Assembly (NCBI GenBank): GCA_017746715.1
Contig: JAGHZQ010000118.1
Coordinates: 1-64,000, forward strand
Source: Cyanobacteria bacterium SBLK
Lineage (GTDB): Bacteria; Cyanobacteriota; Cyanobacteriia; Cyanobacteriales; Spirulinaceae
Reading direction: 5' to 3'
DNA: 64,000 bases
Shown: piece after piece, positions 17,459 to 26,416 of the stretch
Numbering within the stretch: position 1 is the stretch's first letter
How the letters are laid out: the number at the start of each line of letters is the position of its first letter
The notes under the pieces: generated by a model
Seen by the model: the letters and a program-made list of their open reading frames with translations, nothing else
Database searches by the model: none
What the model was told of the DNA's origin: nothing
Translations under genes and position numbers: made by a program

Positions 17459-17834
17459 AAGCAAATCCGCGATCGCAAAAGAGAATATGCACAATTTTAA
17501 GTGCAAAAAGCCAGTATATTTAACGTTTCCTCCGCGATCGACGAGACAAGAGAAAAATTTTAGACGGGCAACTCATCTCGATAATTTGCAGTGGAAGTAA
17601 AAGGTAGTGCAATCGTTGCTCTCTTTATCTTAGAAAAAGAAAAAATACAATTCTTTATTTTTCCTTCCTTTCGAGGGAGAAGCACTAATAAAATTGGGAA
17701 TTTGCCAACAACATCCCGATATTTTTCCGAGCATTAACCGATCGCAATTGCTTAAAATGCGTAGAATGATAGAGCAGAAGAGATTTAACTCTTCTGTTAC
17801 ATTAATTACTGGTGTTTTGAGGAGTCGGTATCTC
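17459..17834. other. Intergenic between divergent DICT kinase and porin genes
   Basis: 376 bases, A/T-rich near 17620-17700. The frame of the porin stays open upstream to 17694 (TTG) with an ATG at 17757, but no ribosome site supports these. The region should hold both promoters. I see no RNA gene or clear operator. Confidence 0.5.
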
Positions 17835-20099
17835 GTGAAATCCCAAAGTAATTTAGAAAAAATACTTCCGTCAGCATTATTGCTGACTACCTTAAGTCTT
17901 TTGGCGGATTCTGTCGTCGTCTTTGCGGCAGTTCCTTCTGAAACTTCCCCTTTGGAAGCTCCCCAACCAATTCTTTCCTTCGAAAACCCGATGGGGGGTT
18001 CTCGCGCAACCCCCGGCATTCGCCTACTAGGCGATCGCTCAGCACTTTCCGACTCGAGTCGGAATTCTACCTTTGCTCTTGCCCCCGATCCGATAGAAAA
18101 CTCTCCCAGAGAGCCTCGTATAAAAGAGGAAGAAGCCGGCGATCGAGCAATAGCCCTCGAGTCCGCTATTGTCAGAGAACCCGCAACGCAAACAATCGTT
18201 TTGGCCAATGCTCCGACATTGGCGCAAGAACAACCGGCCCGTTCTATTTTGGCAACGGCCTCGCAACAAATTCCCCTTCACCCCCTGACCCGTTCTGCTC
18301 TTTTGGAATCGGGTTTCGATCCTTCCCTACCCATCGGTTCTCAATTGCAAGTTCGCGATTTGACCCGAGATTTGACTATCCCTGTAACCGAAGAATCCCC
18401 CGATAGGGCGATCGCTCAAGAGAGTCCGGAACGGGAAAAAAGCACTGTTGCAAATGCAACGGCAGCTCCGCGTCCCTCCGAACCCGAAGTTTGGCCCGTC
18501 CTATCCATCTTGCCCGAGGAAGTCTTGGACGAGGTGGATCCGATGGCGCAAATTAATGATGTTTTTGAGTTGCGAGATGTCGATCCAAGCGATTGGGCAT
18601 TCCAAGCCTTGAGTGACTTAATCGAACGCTACGGTTGTTTGGCCGGTTATCCCAATGGGACTTTCAGGGGCGATCGGGCCATGACTCGCTATGAATTTGC
18701 AGCAGGCTTAAATGCTTGCTTGCAACAGATCGAGCGCATTTTAGCCGAAGCCACCAGCGATCTCGCCACCAAAGAAGATATGGCGGTATTAGAACGCCTG
18801 ATGCGAGAGTTTGAAGAGGAATTAGCAGAGCTCGGCACCCAAGTTGATAATCTCGAAGCGCGGGTGCACTTTCTCGAAGATAATTCCTTTTCTACGACCA
18901 CCAAACTCTTCGGGCAGGCCATTATCGGGGTAACGGCCCGCAGCGCTAACAATAACTATAATTTGGCGGGCAATACCTTTATCGATCAAGATACGGAAAC
19001 CGTCCTCATCAACAACGTTCAACTCAGTCTCTTTACCCAATTCAGCCCTCGCAGCCTCCTGCTGACCAGTTTCCAAGCCGGGGATGGCAGTACCGTCACC
19101 GCGAGTACTCAATCTCTTTTTAATTATGTCGGTTTGGCTTTTGAAGGAGATAACGATAATGATTTCACCTTAAGCGATCTCAACTATCGCCATCTCATCA
19201 CGAATAATTTTGCCTTGATGGTCGGGCCGAAAGGAATGTCTCCGGTTAATGTCTTCCGAGGAACCAACCGGGTTGAGAGTGCGGGAAGCGGTCCGATTTC
19301 CCGTTTTGCCCAACGCAATCCCATTCTCAGTATTGGCAATGGCAATAGCGGTATCGGGTTTGATTGGCAAATTAGCAATAATTTCAGCTTACAAGGGGTC
19401 TATGCCGCAGACTTTCTCGCCGATGGGGGCAATGGCGGGCTATTCGGAGGCGATTTATCCTCGACGAGTTTCGGGTTGCAATTGGTGGTATCTCCCTCTG
19501 ACGATATGGATGTCAGCCTCCAATACATTAATGCCTATTCTCCCTTTGGCTTTTTGAATACTTCCATCGGGGACGATCGCCAAGTTATCGGGAATAACTC
19601 CAGTACTAGCGTCAATTTGCGAGCGCCCATCAGCACCAATGCGTTTGGTATCGGCATGGAATGGCGCATCATTCCGGAAATCACTTTTGGTAGTTGGTTT
19701 GGTTACACGGTTTCTGACTATATTCCCGCAGAAGGTTTGGTCGAAACGATTAACTGGATGGCCTTCCTCAACTTTAACGATCTCGGGGGCGAGGGCAATC
19801 TATTAGGTGTCTATTTCGGACAGCCGCCGCGCATTATCAGCAGTACCATGGCAGCAGCCGATAGCGCCAACAATATCCAAGCTCGCAACGTGCCCAGTTT
19901 CTTTTCCAATGGCGAAATTCTGACGGCGCCCGGCGGCGGTCAACCGGGACGCACCTATCATCTCGAAGCGTTTTATCGCATCCGGGTCACGGATTATTTG
20001 ACCGTTACTCCCGGTTTTATCGTCCTTTTCAATCCGTTGCACAATTCAGCCAACGATACGATTACCATTGGCGCGCTCCGGACGACATTTACGTTCTAA
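17835..20099 (+). CDS. SLH-domain OprB-type outer membrane porin
   Basis: 754 residues from GTG 17835, chosen because GAGGAG (17819-17824) sits 10 bases upstream and the product then begins with a signal peptide (VKSQSNLEKILPSALLLTTL). After a low-complexity region (to about 240) comes one S-layer homology domain (DVDPSDWAFQALSDL, about 248-300) that binds peptidoglycan-linked polymer. A coiled coil follows (EDMAVLERLMREFEEELAEL), then a carbohydrate-selective porin OprB barrel ending in an aromatic residue (TTFTF). This is the standard cyanobacterial outer membrane channel architecture, often called iron-uptake porin. The N-terminal spacer (about 30-230) is unusually long. Confidence 0.9.
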   Translation: MKSQSNLEKILPSALLLTTLSLLADSVVVFAAVPSETSPLEAPQPILSFENPMGGSRATPGIRLLGDRSALSDSSRNSTFALAPDPIENSPREPRIKEEEAGDRAIALESAIVREPATQTIVLANAPTLAQEQPARSILATASQQIPLHPLTRSALLESGFDPSLPIGSQLQVRDLTRDLTIPVTEESPDRAIAQESPEREKSTVANATAAPRPSEPEVWPVLSILPEEVLDEVDPMAQINDVFELRDVDPSDWAFQALSDLIERYGCLAGYPNGTFRGDRAMTRYEFAAGLNACLQQIERILAEATSDLATKEDMAVLERLMREFEEELAELGTQVDNLEARVHFLEDNSFSTTTKLFGQAIIGVTARSANNNYNLAGNTFIDQDTETVLINNVQLSLFTQFSPRSLLLTSFQAGDGSTVTASTQSLFNYVGLAFEGDNDNDFTLSDLNYRHLITNNFALMVGPKGMSPVNVFRGTNRVESAGSGPISRFAQRNPILSIGNGNSGIGFDWQISNNFSLQGVYAADFLADGGNGGLFGGDLSSTSFGLQLVVSPSDDMDVSLQYINAYSPFGFLNTSIGDDRQVIGNNSSTSVNLRAPISTNAFGIGMEWRIIPEITFGSWFGYTVSDYIPAEGLVETINWMAFLNFNDLGGEGNLLGVYFGQPPRIISSTMAAADSANNIQARNVPSFFSNGEILTAPGGGQPGRTYHLEAFYRIRVTDYLTVTPGFIVLFNPLHNSANDTITIGALRTTFTF

Positions 20100-20160
20100 T
20101 CGCCCCAAACACATCCCTGCTTCAATGCGGGGAATTCTCGCGACCTTCACGGGAACGGGT

Positions 20161-20188
20161 GTAGGGACGTTCCATGGAACGTCCCTAC
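20161..20188. repeat. 28-base palindrome between convergent genes
   Basis: GTAGGGACGTTCC and its exact complement are separated by AT, giving 13-bp arms between the porin stop (20099) and the stop of the YtaF-like gene (20193). It could act as a bidirectional terminator. There is no strong U-run. Similar palindromes are scattered in filamentous cyanobacterial genomes. Confidence 0.7.
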
Positions 20189-20192
20189 TGTT

Positions 20193-20780
20193 TTAAATGC
20201 CTTCATAAAGTCCCAAAGCAATCAAGAGCAATCCCGCTACCCATGTTAGGCGATCGCTCCTCAAATATCGAATCGCCCATTTCCCCAACAACGCGCCACC
20301 GCCAATCGTTAATAAACTCGATAAGAAACTGCAACCACTCGTCAAACCCAAATCCAAGCGCGCAATTCCCGCCCCAATTCCCGTTCCCCAATTGCTCGCG
20401 CTCAGGGCTAAACCCAACATTGCCGCTCTTTTCAGACTCATGATTTTTTCGCGGGGATGTTGTGAATGCGGCTGCGAGCTCGTCTCCTCTTCTCGAAAGT
20501 GAGATTGATTTGCTTGATAGGCGGCTTCCGCCAGACTCAATAGCCCAATCGACATGAGAATAAGACTTCCCAACCATTGCGCTCCATCTCCGGGCAAGCA
20601 ATCCTCGAGCCAATCCCCCACCAACATCGAAACAAATGTACTCGTCCCCGATAAAAAAGCAATCAGTAAATTTGCAGGCAAGCAAATCGTAAATTGTTTG
20701 ACCCCACAAGTCATCCCCACCGCCAAATTATCGAGATTGGTCGAGAGAGATAAAACTATAGCCGTGACAATTGCGTCCAT
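20193..20780 (-). CDS. YtaF/MntP-like membrane protein (putative Mn efflux)
   Basis: 195 residues with six predicted membrane helices in two halves (e.g. VTAIVLSLSTNLDNLAVGMT, ALSASNWGTGIGAGIARLDLG, WVAGLLLIALGLYEGI). The paired motifs LSTNLDNLAVG and LSASNWGTGIGAG correspond to the inverted-repeat transport motifs of the YtaF/MntP family; one Asp of MntP is replaced in the second half. Members include the manganese efflux pump MntP and the sporulation protein YtaF. The length and the His-rich cytoplasmic loop (HSQHPREK) agree with YtaF. Manganese export is inferred, not shown. Confidence 0.8.
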   Translation of the reverse strand: MDAIVTAIVLSLSTNLDNLAVGMTCGVKQFTICLPANLLIAFLSGTSTFVSMLVGDWLEDCLPGDGAQWLGSLILMSIGLLSLAEAAYQANQSHFREEETSSQPHSQHPREKIMSLKRAAMLGLALSASNWGTGIGAGIARLDLGLTSGCSFLSSLLTIGGGALLGKWAIRYLRSDRLTWVAGLLLIALGLYEGI

Positions 20781-21376
20781 TTCTCTTCTCGGTTGCTGAC
20801 TTCTTTTGGTAGTTTCACCCTCACTCCTCTAGGATCGGTAAGATTTAAGAGGAAATCGCGACATTCAACCCATCGAACCCACCTTTTAGTCAAAAAAAAG
20901 GGAGGAAGTGCGTTTTGCTCGACTCCTCCACCCTTGTTATTCCAACTCAATCTGCAAGGTCGTTTGAAAATTAATTTAAAAATTGTTGCGAGCAATTCCT
21001 TGATTTGTCAACTTTTACCTTACTTCTTACCATAAAACAAGGCTTTCTAGAGTTGCAAGGGCAAAGGGCAAACTTTACAGAAACAACACGCTCGTTAAGA
21101 TTTTTTTGAAAATTTGATGAAGTACGGGAGCGATCGCTAACAGAGAACTTGCCCCCGAGTCGTCCAAAGCCTTGGCAACACCGCAATGATATGTCAATAA
21201 ATCTAGATAAATGACCTTGTCGGTATAGGGTGGAGAATCCTCCCAATGCCCTGTGCCCTCGAAGATTACCGTCACGATCGCCCATAAAGCGATCGTGGCG
21301 AATTTAAATTAACCATTCACAAAATTGGTTAAGTTTCGTAAACTAAAGACAAACGAAGATCCATAACGAATTACAG
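20781..21376. other. Intergenic, about 600 bases; one hairpin
   Basis: No credible gene. Near 21273-21297 a 9-bp perfect stem (CACGATCGC/GCGATCGTG) with a 7-base loop includes HIP1-like sequence. An A-rich segment follows up to the crhR start and probably forms its promoter and 5' untranslated region (about 60-80 bases, A/T-rich). This leader may matter for cold regulation, as known for Synechocystis crhR, but no conserved element was identified. Confidence 0.45.
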
Positions 21377-22861
21377 ATGACAATTTCGTTCAAAAGTCTG
21401 GGACTGTCCGATACTCGAGTCGAGCAACTTGAAAACATGGGCTTTGAAGAGCCGACCGAGATTCAGGCACAAGCTATTCCCCTCTTATTAACGGGGCAAG
21501 ATGTGGTGGGACAATCGCAGACGGGAACCGGTAAAACAGCAGCGTTTTCGCTGCCCATTCTCGAACAAATCGATCCCCAAGCTCGGACAGTTCAGGCTTT
21601 GATTCTGACCCCCACGCGGGAACTCGCCCAACAGGTGACCAGCGCGATCGATGATTTTTGGGGCAATGACAAACCCTCTCGGTCTCGCGATCGCCTGCGC
21701 GTCCTGACGGTTTGCGGGGGTCAGTCCATCGAACGACAAATTCGCAGTTTGCAACGAGGAATCCAAATCGTCGTAGGGACTCCAGGACGAGTAATCGATT
21801 TGTTAGATCGCCAAGATTTGCGCTTGGAAAATTTACGTTGGGTGGTTTTGGATGAAGCCGATGAAATGTTGAGCATGGGCTTTATCGACGATGTCAAGAA
21901 AATCCTCAAGAAAACACCAGGCGAACGGTGTACCGCTTGTTTTTCGGCAACGATGCCCGAGGAAATTCGCCGCTTGATCGAGCAGTTTCTTAAATCTCCG
22001 ACGACGGTTGCGGTCAAACAAACCAAAGCCGCCCCTTCTCGCATCGAACAGCGAATTTACAATATTCCCCGAAGCTGGCCGAAAATTAAGGCCTTACAGC
22101 CCATTTTAGAAATGGAAGAGCCCGAAGCCGGTATTATTTTTGTTCGCACCAAGCGCGGTGCGGCGGAAGTCACCAGCAAGTTACAAGCAGCCGGACATAA
22201 TGTAGACGAATATCACGGAGATTTAAGCCAAAGTCAGCGAGAGCGATTGGTTCAACGGTTTCGCAACGGTCAAGTGAAATTGGTGGTCGCCACGGATATT
22301 GCCGCCCGAGGTTTGGATGTGGAAGATCTCAGCCACGTGATCAATTACGATCTCCCGGACAATTCAGAAACCTACATTCACCGCATCGGTCGCACGGGAC
22401 GCGCCGGGAAAACCGGAACGGCGATTTCCCTCATCCAACCGATGGACCGCCACCTGTTGCGGCGGATCGAATATCGCTTGCGGCAGAAACTGCCGACGGC
22501 GCGCATTCCCTCTCGGGCGGATGTCGAAACCCGTCGCTTGGAAAAACTCAAAGAGCAGATGAAAGAAGCCCTCGCCGGGGAACGCATGGCCTCTTTCCTC
22601 TCGACGGTGAAAGAACTCAGCGAAGAGTACGATCCCCACGCGATCGCGGCGGCGGCATTGCAAATGGTTTACGACCAATCCTGTCCCGGTTGGATGCAGG
22701 GAGATTGGGAAGTTCCTCCCGAGGACTTCTCCAAACCAATCAAGCGAAACGGTCGCAATCGCGATCGCAATTATCGCTCTTCCCACAAGCGCAACGATCG
22801 TCGCGGGGGCGATCGCTTTGAAATGCCAAAAAAAGCCCCGGTTTCCGAGCGAGCAAAATAG
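21377..22861 (+). CDS. crhR: DEAD-box RNA helicase, CrhR type
   Basis: 494 residues, close to the 492 of Synechocystis CrhR. All helicase motifs are present: Q motif (EEPTEIQAQAIP), I (SQTGTGKT), Ia (PTRELAQQ), GG, Ib (TPGR), II (DEAD), III (SAT), then IV (IIFVRTKR), V (ATDIAARGLD) and VI (HRIGRTGRAG). The cyanobacterial C-terminal extension is recognisable (GERMASFLSTVKELSEEYD, ALQMVYDQSCPGWM) and ends in a basic Arg/Asn-rich tail. CrhR anneals and unwinds RNA and is induced by cold and by a reduced electron-transport chain. A strong terminator follows at 22961. Confidence 0.95.
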   Translation: MTISFKSLGLSDTRVEQLENMGFEEPTEIQAQAIPLLLTGQDVVGQSQTGTGKTAAFSLPILEQIDPQARTVQALILTPTRELAQQVTSAIDDFWGNDKPSRSRDRLRVLTVCGGQSIERQIRSLQRGIQIVVGTPGRVIDLLDRQDLRLENLRWVVLDEADEMLSMGFIDDVKKILKKTPGERCTACFSATMPEEIRRLIEQFLKSPTTVAVKQTKAAPSRIEQRIYNIPRSWPKIKALQPILEMEEPEAGIIFVRTKRGAAEVTSKLQAAGHNVDEYHGDLSQSQRERLVQRFRNGQVKLVVATDIAARGLDVEDLSHVINYDLPDNSETYIHRIGRTGRAGKTGTAISLIQPMDRHLLRRIEYRLRQKLPTARIPSRADVETRRLEKLKEQMKEALAGERMASFLSTVKELSEEYDPHAIAAAALQMVYDQSCPGWMQGDWEVPPEDFSKPIKRNGRNRDRNYRSSHKRNDRRGGDRFEMPKKAPVSERAK

Positions 22862-22960
22862 GGATTATCCCACGCAAAACTCGATAAAATTTGTGGGGGA
22901 TCTGTCGGGAATCTTTAACAGCCGTTAACATCCCCCCGTCTCCCCACAAAAAAATGCGAC

Positions 22961-22996
22961 AATAGGAAAGATAGGTAATCTGTCTTTCCTATTTTT
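22961..22996 (+). terminator. Rho-independent terminator of crhR
   Basis: Perfect 11-bp stem (AATAGGAAAGA / TCTTTCCTATT) with an 11-base loop followed by a T-run, 100 bases after the crhR stop. It overlaps the most upstream in-frame start of the next gene, which argues for a later start there. Confidence 0.85.
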
Positions 22997-23033
22997 GATT
23001 CGTCATTCAACCGTCAATTGTGGTTTTAAGTTT

Positions 23034-24164
23034 GTGGTTTTAAGTCCTTCCCCCGCCCCGGTTTCTCTCGCCAATCGCGATGCAGGTCGCAATAGCAATC
23101 GCAATCCCTTGCGCTGGCGAGGTCTCATTGAAACCTATCGCGATTTTTTGCCCGTTAGCGATTCAACTCCCGTCGTGACCCTTTTGGAGGGCAATACCCC
23201 GTTAATTCCCGCCCCCGCGATCGCCGCTCGCATCAGTCGAGGAGTGAAGGTATTCCTGAAATACGACGGGTTGAACCCGACGGGAAGTTTTAAAGATCGG
23301 GGCATGACGATGGCAATCTCGAAGGCTAAGGAAGCAGGAGATAAGGCAGTAATCTGCGCTTCTACGGGCAATACCTCGGCTTCGGCGGCAGCTTATGCCC
23401 GTCGGGCGGGAATTAAGGCATTTGTCATCGTTCCCGATGGCTACGTGGCTTTGGGAAAAATGGCGCAAGCGCTATTGTACGGGGCAGAAGTCATCGCCAT
23501 TGACGGTAACTTCGATCGCTGTTTGGAGATCGTTCGCGAGATGTCGGAGAATTATCCGGTTACTCTGGTCAATTCTCTCAATCCCTATCGCTTGCAAGGC
23601 CAGAAAACCGGGGCGTTTGAAATTATTGACGACTTGGGAGACGCGCCGGACTGGGTCTGCATTCCCGTGGGCAATGCCGGGAATATTTGCGCCTATTGGA
23701 TGGGGTTTTGCGAATATCAAGAGCAGGGCAACAGCACTCGCCGGCCCCAGATGATGGGTTTTCAAGCAGCAGGATCCGCTCCAATTGTTATGGGACATCC
23801 CATTGCCTCTCCGCAAACTATCGCCACGGCCATCCGCGTGGGCAATCCGGCCAGTTGGCAAAAGGCAATCGCCGCACAACAAGCCTCGGGGGGGGAAATT
23901 AAAGCCGTCACCGATGAAGAGATTTTGGAAGCCTATCGAATTTTAGCCGGTGAAGAAGGTGTATTTTGCGAGCCGGCCAGTGCGGCATCCGTGGCGGGTT
24001 TATTGCAGGTAAAGCATACCGTTCCCGAAGGTGCGACGGTTGTTTGTATTTTGACGGGGAACGGTTTAAAAGATCCCGATGCCGCGATCGAACACAGTCA
24101 CAATGCCATACATTCTGGCGTTAATTCGGATTTGGAAAGCGTGGCGAAAGTGATGGGGTTTTGA
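23034..24164 (+). CDS. thrC: Threonine synthase
   Basis: About 376 residues, PLP-dependent fold type II. It converts O-phosphohomoserine to threonine. The PLP-binding Lys is in NPTGSFKDRGMT. Other conserved blocks are STGNTSASAAAYA (phosphate binding), VTLLEGNTPLIP, VNSLNPYRLQGQKTGAFE and CILTGNGLKDPD. The frame is open back to TTG 22995, but that codon lies in the crhR terminator, so GTG 23034 or a site slightly downstream is preferred; no clear ribosome site decides. Length is normal for the short cyanobacterial/plant-like ThrC with a short N-terminus. Transcription is probably from its own promoter after the terminator. Confidence 0.93.
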   Translation: MVLSPSPAPVSLANRDAGRNSNRNPLRWRGLIETYRDFLPVSDSTPVVTLLEGNTPLIPAPAIAARISRGVKVFLKYDGLNPTGSFKDRGMTMAISKAKEAGDKAVICASTGNTSASAAAYARRAGIKAFVIVPDGYVALGKMAQALLYGAEVIAIDGNFDRCLEIVREMSENYPVTLVNSLNPYRLQGQKTGAFEIIDDLGDAPDWVCIPVGNAGNICAYWMGFCEYQEQGNSTRRPQMMGFQAAGSAPIVMGHPIASPQTIATAIRVGNPASWQKAIAAQQASGGEIKAVTDEEILEAYRILAGEEGVFCEPASAASVAGLLQVKHTVPEGATVVCILTGNGLKDPDAAIEHSHNAIHSGVNSDLESVAKVMGF

Positions 24165-24201
24165 TGTTTTAGCCATCGCGATTTCTCGCGCTAAAAGCAA
24201 C

Positions 24202-24444
24202 AAAAGAAAAGTCGGAAAGCAGGTTTGACACCACTTTCCGACGTTTAGCTCCCAAACTTTAAAATTTTAATAATTGAAACTGATAGAATTTCTCATAAAT
24301 TTGTTGGCGGTTGCGGAGAAAATGTGTTTGTTTTCACCCCGAACTTATTTATAGTATGTCAAGAAAATTTGCCGGCGTAAATATAGAAAAGTTGATATCT
24401 TTTTGAGAAAACGAGAGAGAGATGCAGCTGTAAACTTGATAAAA
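24202..24444 (+). repeat. 243-base direct repeat, copy 1, with 9-bp hairpin
   Basis: Nearly identical to 24524-24766 (period 322, spacer 79 bases). It starts with a hairpin, GTCGGAAAG ... CTTTCCGAC, perfect in this copy, then an A/T-rich stretch and GAGAAAACGAGAGAG. It lies between thrC and the HlyD-type gene and holds no open frame. It could be a duplicated leader, a small RNA or a regulatory region. There is no U-run after the hairpin, so it is not a standard thrC terminator. Confidence 0.9.
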
Positions 24445-24523
24445 GTTGAGAAAAATTACCCGATCGCTTTGTTAACTATATCTGTTAAAAACAAAACATT
24501 CTTGGACATTCGCGCAATCCTTA

Positions 24524-24766
24524 AAAAGAAAAGTCGAAAAGCAGGTTTGACACCACTTTCCGACGTTTAGCTCCCAAACTTTAAAATTTTAATAATTGAA
24601 ACCGATAGAACTTCTCATAAATTTGTTGGCGGTTGCGGAGAAAATGTGTTTGTTTGCACCCCGAACTTATTTATAGTATGTCAAGAAAATTTGCCGGCGT
24701 AAATATAGAAAAGTTGATATCTTTTTGAGAAAACGAGAGAGAAATGCAGCTGCAAACTTGATAAAA
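24524..24766 (+). repeat. 243-base direct repeat, copy 2
   Basis: Second copy of the 24202-24444 unit with only a few substitutions. One of them (GTCGAAAAG) puts a mismatch in the 9-bp stem of the leading hairpin. It ends about 120 bases before the HlyD-type gene start, so it may form part of that gene's 5' region. Confidence 0.9.
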
Positions 24767-24888
24767 TGGGAAGAGAATAGCACGAGGAGCGATTTCTGAA
24801 TTGATAAAAATTGACAAAAGTTGATAGAAAATCCCGACGGGTTGTTTACACTGAGAGAAAGACAGCCTCAAACCCCGGCAAAAGTCCG

Positions 24889-26385
24889 ATGAAATCGCCA
24901 TTTTCCGCATCTCCTCCCCAAGCCCGCCAAACCCGAGAACAATTTGCCCATCCCGAAGAATATCTCTCCTTTGAATTGGGAAAAGCTGTTGGAGAGTTAC
25001 CTCCCCTTTACAGTCGCTTGTTGGCAGGAACGATTAGCTTGTTGGTTTTCGGCGCGATCGCTTGGGCGCATTACAGCAAAATTGATGAAGTTGCCGTCGC
25101 CGGGGGAGAACTCCTCGCCGCGGTACAGGTGCGCCCGGTACGTTCCCTCAAAGAAGGAATCATTCGGGAAGTTAAGGTTGAGGAAGGGGATAAAGTTGAA
25201 GAAGGCACGGTTTTGATCGAGCGCGATCCCTCCCTCCCTCAAGCAGATATCGATCGCCTCACCAATTCGATCGAGCCCATCGAACAGGATATCGCTCGTT
25301 TGAATGCCGAACTCGAGGGCAATACCCAAAGCGGAACGCCTCTACAAGATCGCCTGCTCCTCGCTCGCTTGCAAGATTTCGAGAGCCGCCGTGCCACGGC
25401 GATCGCCCAAGCCAAACAACAGCAAGCCGCCATGGAAAGTGCGAAGGTTCGTCAAATTCGCCTGCAAGATAACTTAGTCAACGCTCGAGACAACTTAAAT
25501 AATGCTGGTGTGAGTTTCAAAAATAGCCAGCAACTCCTCCAACAAAGTCAAGAACGCCTCGAACTCTCCCAAGAACGAGCATCCTCTCTCGTCACCCTTG
25601 CCGAACAGGGAATCGTTCCGCGCTTGGATTATCTCGAAGCACGGGAGCGAGTGGCAAGGGCAGAAGCGGATGTTACGCAAGCAAGGGACGATCTGACGCG
25701 ATCGCGCGATCGCATCACCGAGGCAAAAAATAAAGTCGCCTCCCTCGTCAAAGATATTGAAGGGCAACAACAGGAAATTCAACAGGCAGAACAGGCTTAC
25801 CGCGCGGCGATCGCGCGATCTCAACAATTGGGCGCGGCAAGGCAAAGCGAAATCCTCACTCAACTCAACCAACGCAAAGAAGAGCTGACTGCCGCTCGAG
25901 GACAACTAGAAAAAGTGAAAAAAGAGCGTGTCGGAGAAACGATTCTTGCTCCTTCTTCAGGAACGGTTTACAATCTTAAAGCAACTTTAGGTCCCGTACA
26001 AACGGGGGAAGAGCTACTGTCAATTGTTTCTCGGGAAGAAAAATTATTTTTAGAAGCCAAAGTTTTAAATCGCGATATTGGTTTTATTGCACCGGGAATG
26101 AAAGTGAAAGTTAAAATGGCGACCTTTCCTTTTCAAGAATTCGGTACGGTCGATGGCAAGGTGATAAATATCAGTCCCAATGCCGTCCCTGACGAACAAC
26201 TGGGATTGGTTTTTCCCACAAAAGTCGAACTTTTCCAACATTCCAAAATCGTACGGGGAGAAGAAGTTCCTTTTACTCCCGGTATGACAGCCACAGCAGA
26301 AATTGTGACGAGACAGAAATCCATTTTGACATTCTTAATCGAACCCATTACCCGCCGTTTCAATCAAGCCTTTTCCGTTCGCTAA
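24889..26385 (+). CDS. HlyD-family membrane fusion protein (type I secretion)
   Basis: 498 residues from ATG 24889; a TTG at 24811 is in frame but the ATG is a better start. A short cytoplasmic N-terminus is followed by one membrane helix (about 44-64, LLAGTISLLVFGAIAWAHY), a lipoyl half-motif (VEEGDKVEEGTVLIERD), long coiled coils (about 130-350, rich in Glu, Gln and Arg), the second lipoyl half (ETILAPSSGTVYNL) and a beta-barrel domain with PGMKVKVKMATFPFQEFG. It bridges an inner-membrane ABC exporter to a TolC-type channel. No ABC exporter is adjacent; a TolC-family gene lies at 56353. The two 243-base repeats lie just upstream. Confidence 0.9.
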   Translation: MKSPFSASPPQARQTREQFAHPEEYLSFELGKAVGELPPLYSRLLAGTISLLVFGAIAWAHYSKIDEVAVAGGELLAAVQVRPVRSLKEGIIREVKVEEGDKVEEGTVLIERDPSLPQADIDRLTNSIEPIEQDIARLNAELEGNTQSGTPLQDRLLLARLQDFESRRATAIAQAKQQQAAMESAKVRQIRLQDNLVNARDNLNNAGVSFKNSQQLLQQSQERLELSQERASSLVTLAEQGIVPRLDYLEARERVARAEADVTQARDDLTRSRDRITEAKNKVASLVKDIEGQQQEIQQAEQAYRAAIARSQQLGAARQSEILTQLNQRKEELTAARGQLEKVKKERVGETILAPSSGTVYNLKATLGPVQTGEELLSIVSREEKLFLEAKVLNRDIGFIAPGMKVKVKMATFPFQEFGTVDGKVINISPNAVPDEQLGLVFPTKVELFQHSKIVRGEEVPFTPGMTATAEIVTRQKSILTFLIEPITRRFNQAFSVR

Positions 26386-26410
26386 CTGATAACTGATAAC
26401 TGATAACTGA
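26383..26410 (+). repeat. Short tandem repeat of TAACTGA heptamers
   Basis: Four direct copies of TAACTGA starting in the stop codon of the HlyD-type gene and running up to the next gene. It belongs to the same STRR-like family seen at 33646-33677 and inside the kinase gene at 7453-7505. Confidence 0.8.
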
Positions 26411-26416
26411 AAAGAA

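Noticed and set aside
17630..18208. Minus-strand ORF of 192 codons overlapping the porin start
   Set aside because: Composition is Ser/Arg-rich antisense of the disordered porin spacer, with no family and no start signal. The porin on the plus strand has a clear signal peptide and ribosome site.
24202..24240. GTCGGAAAG hairpin as the thrC terminator
   Set aside because: No T-run follows the stem, and the hairpin moves with the duplicated unit. Kept as part of the repeat instead.
24202..24766. Direct repeats considered as a CRISPR array
   Set aside because: Only two units of 243 bases with one spacer and no cas genes. No array of 23-47 base repeats was seen anywhere in the window.
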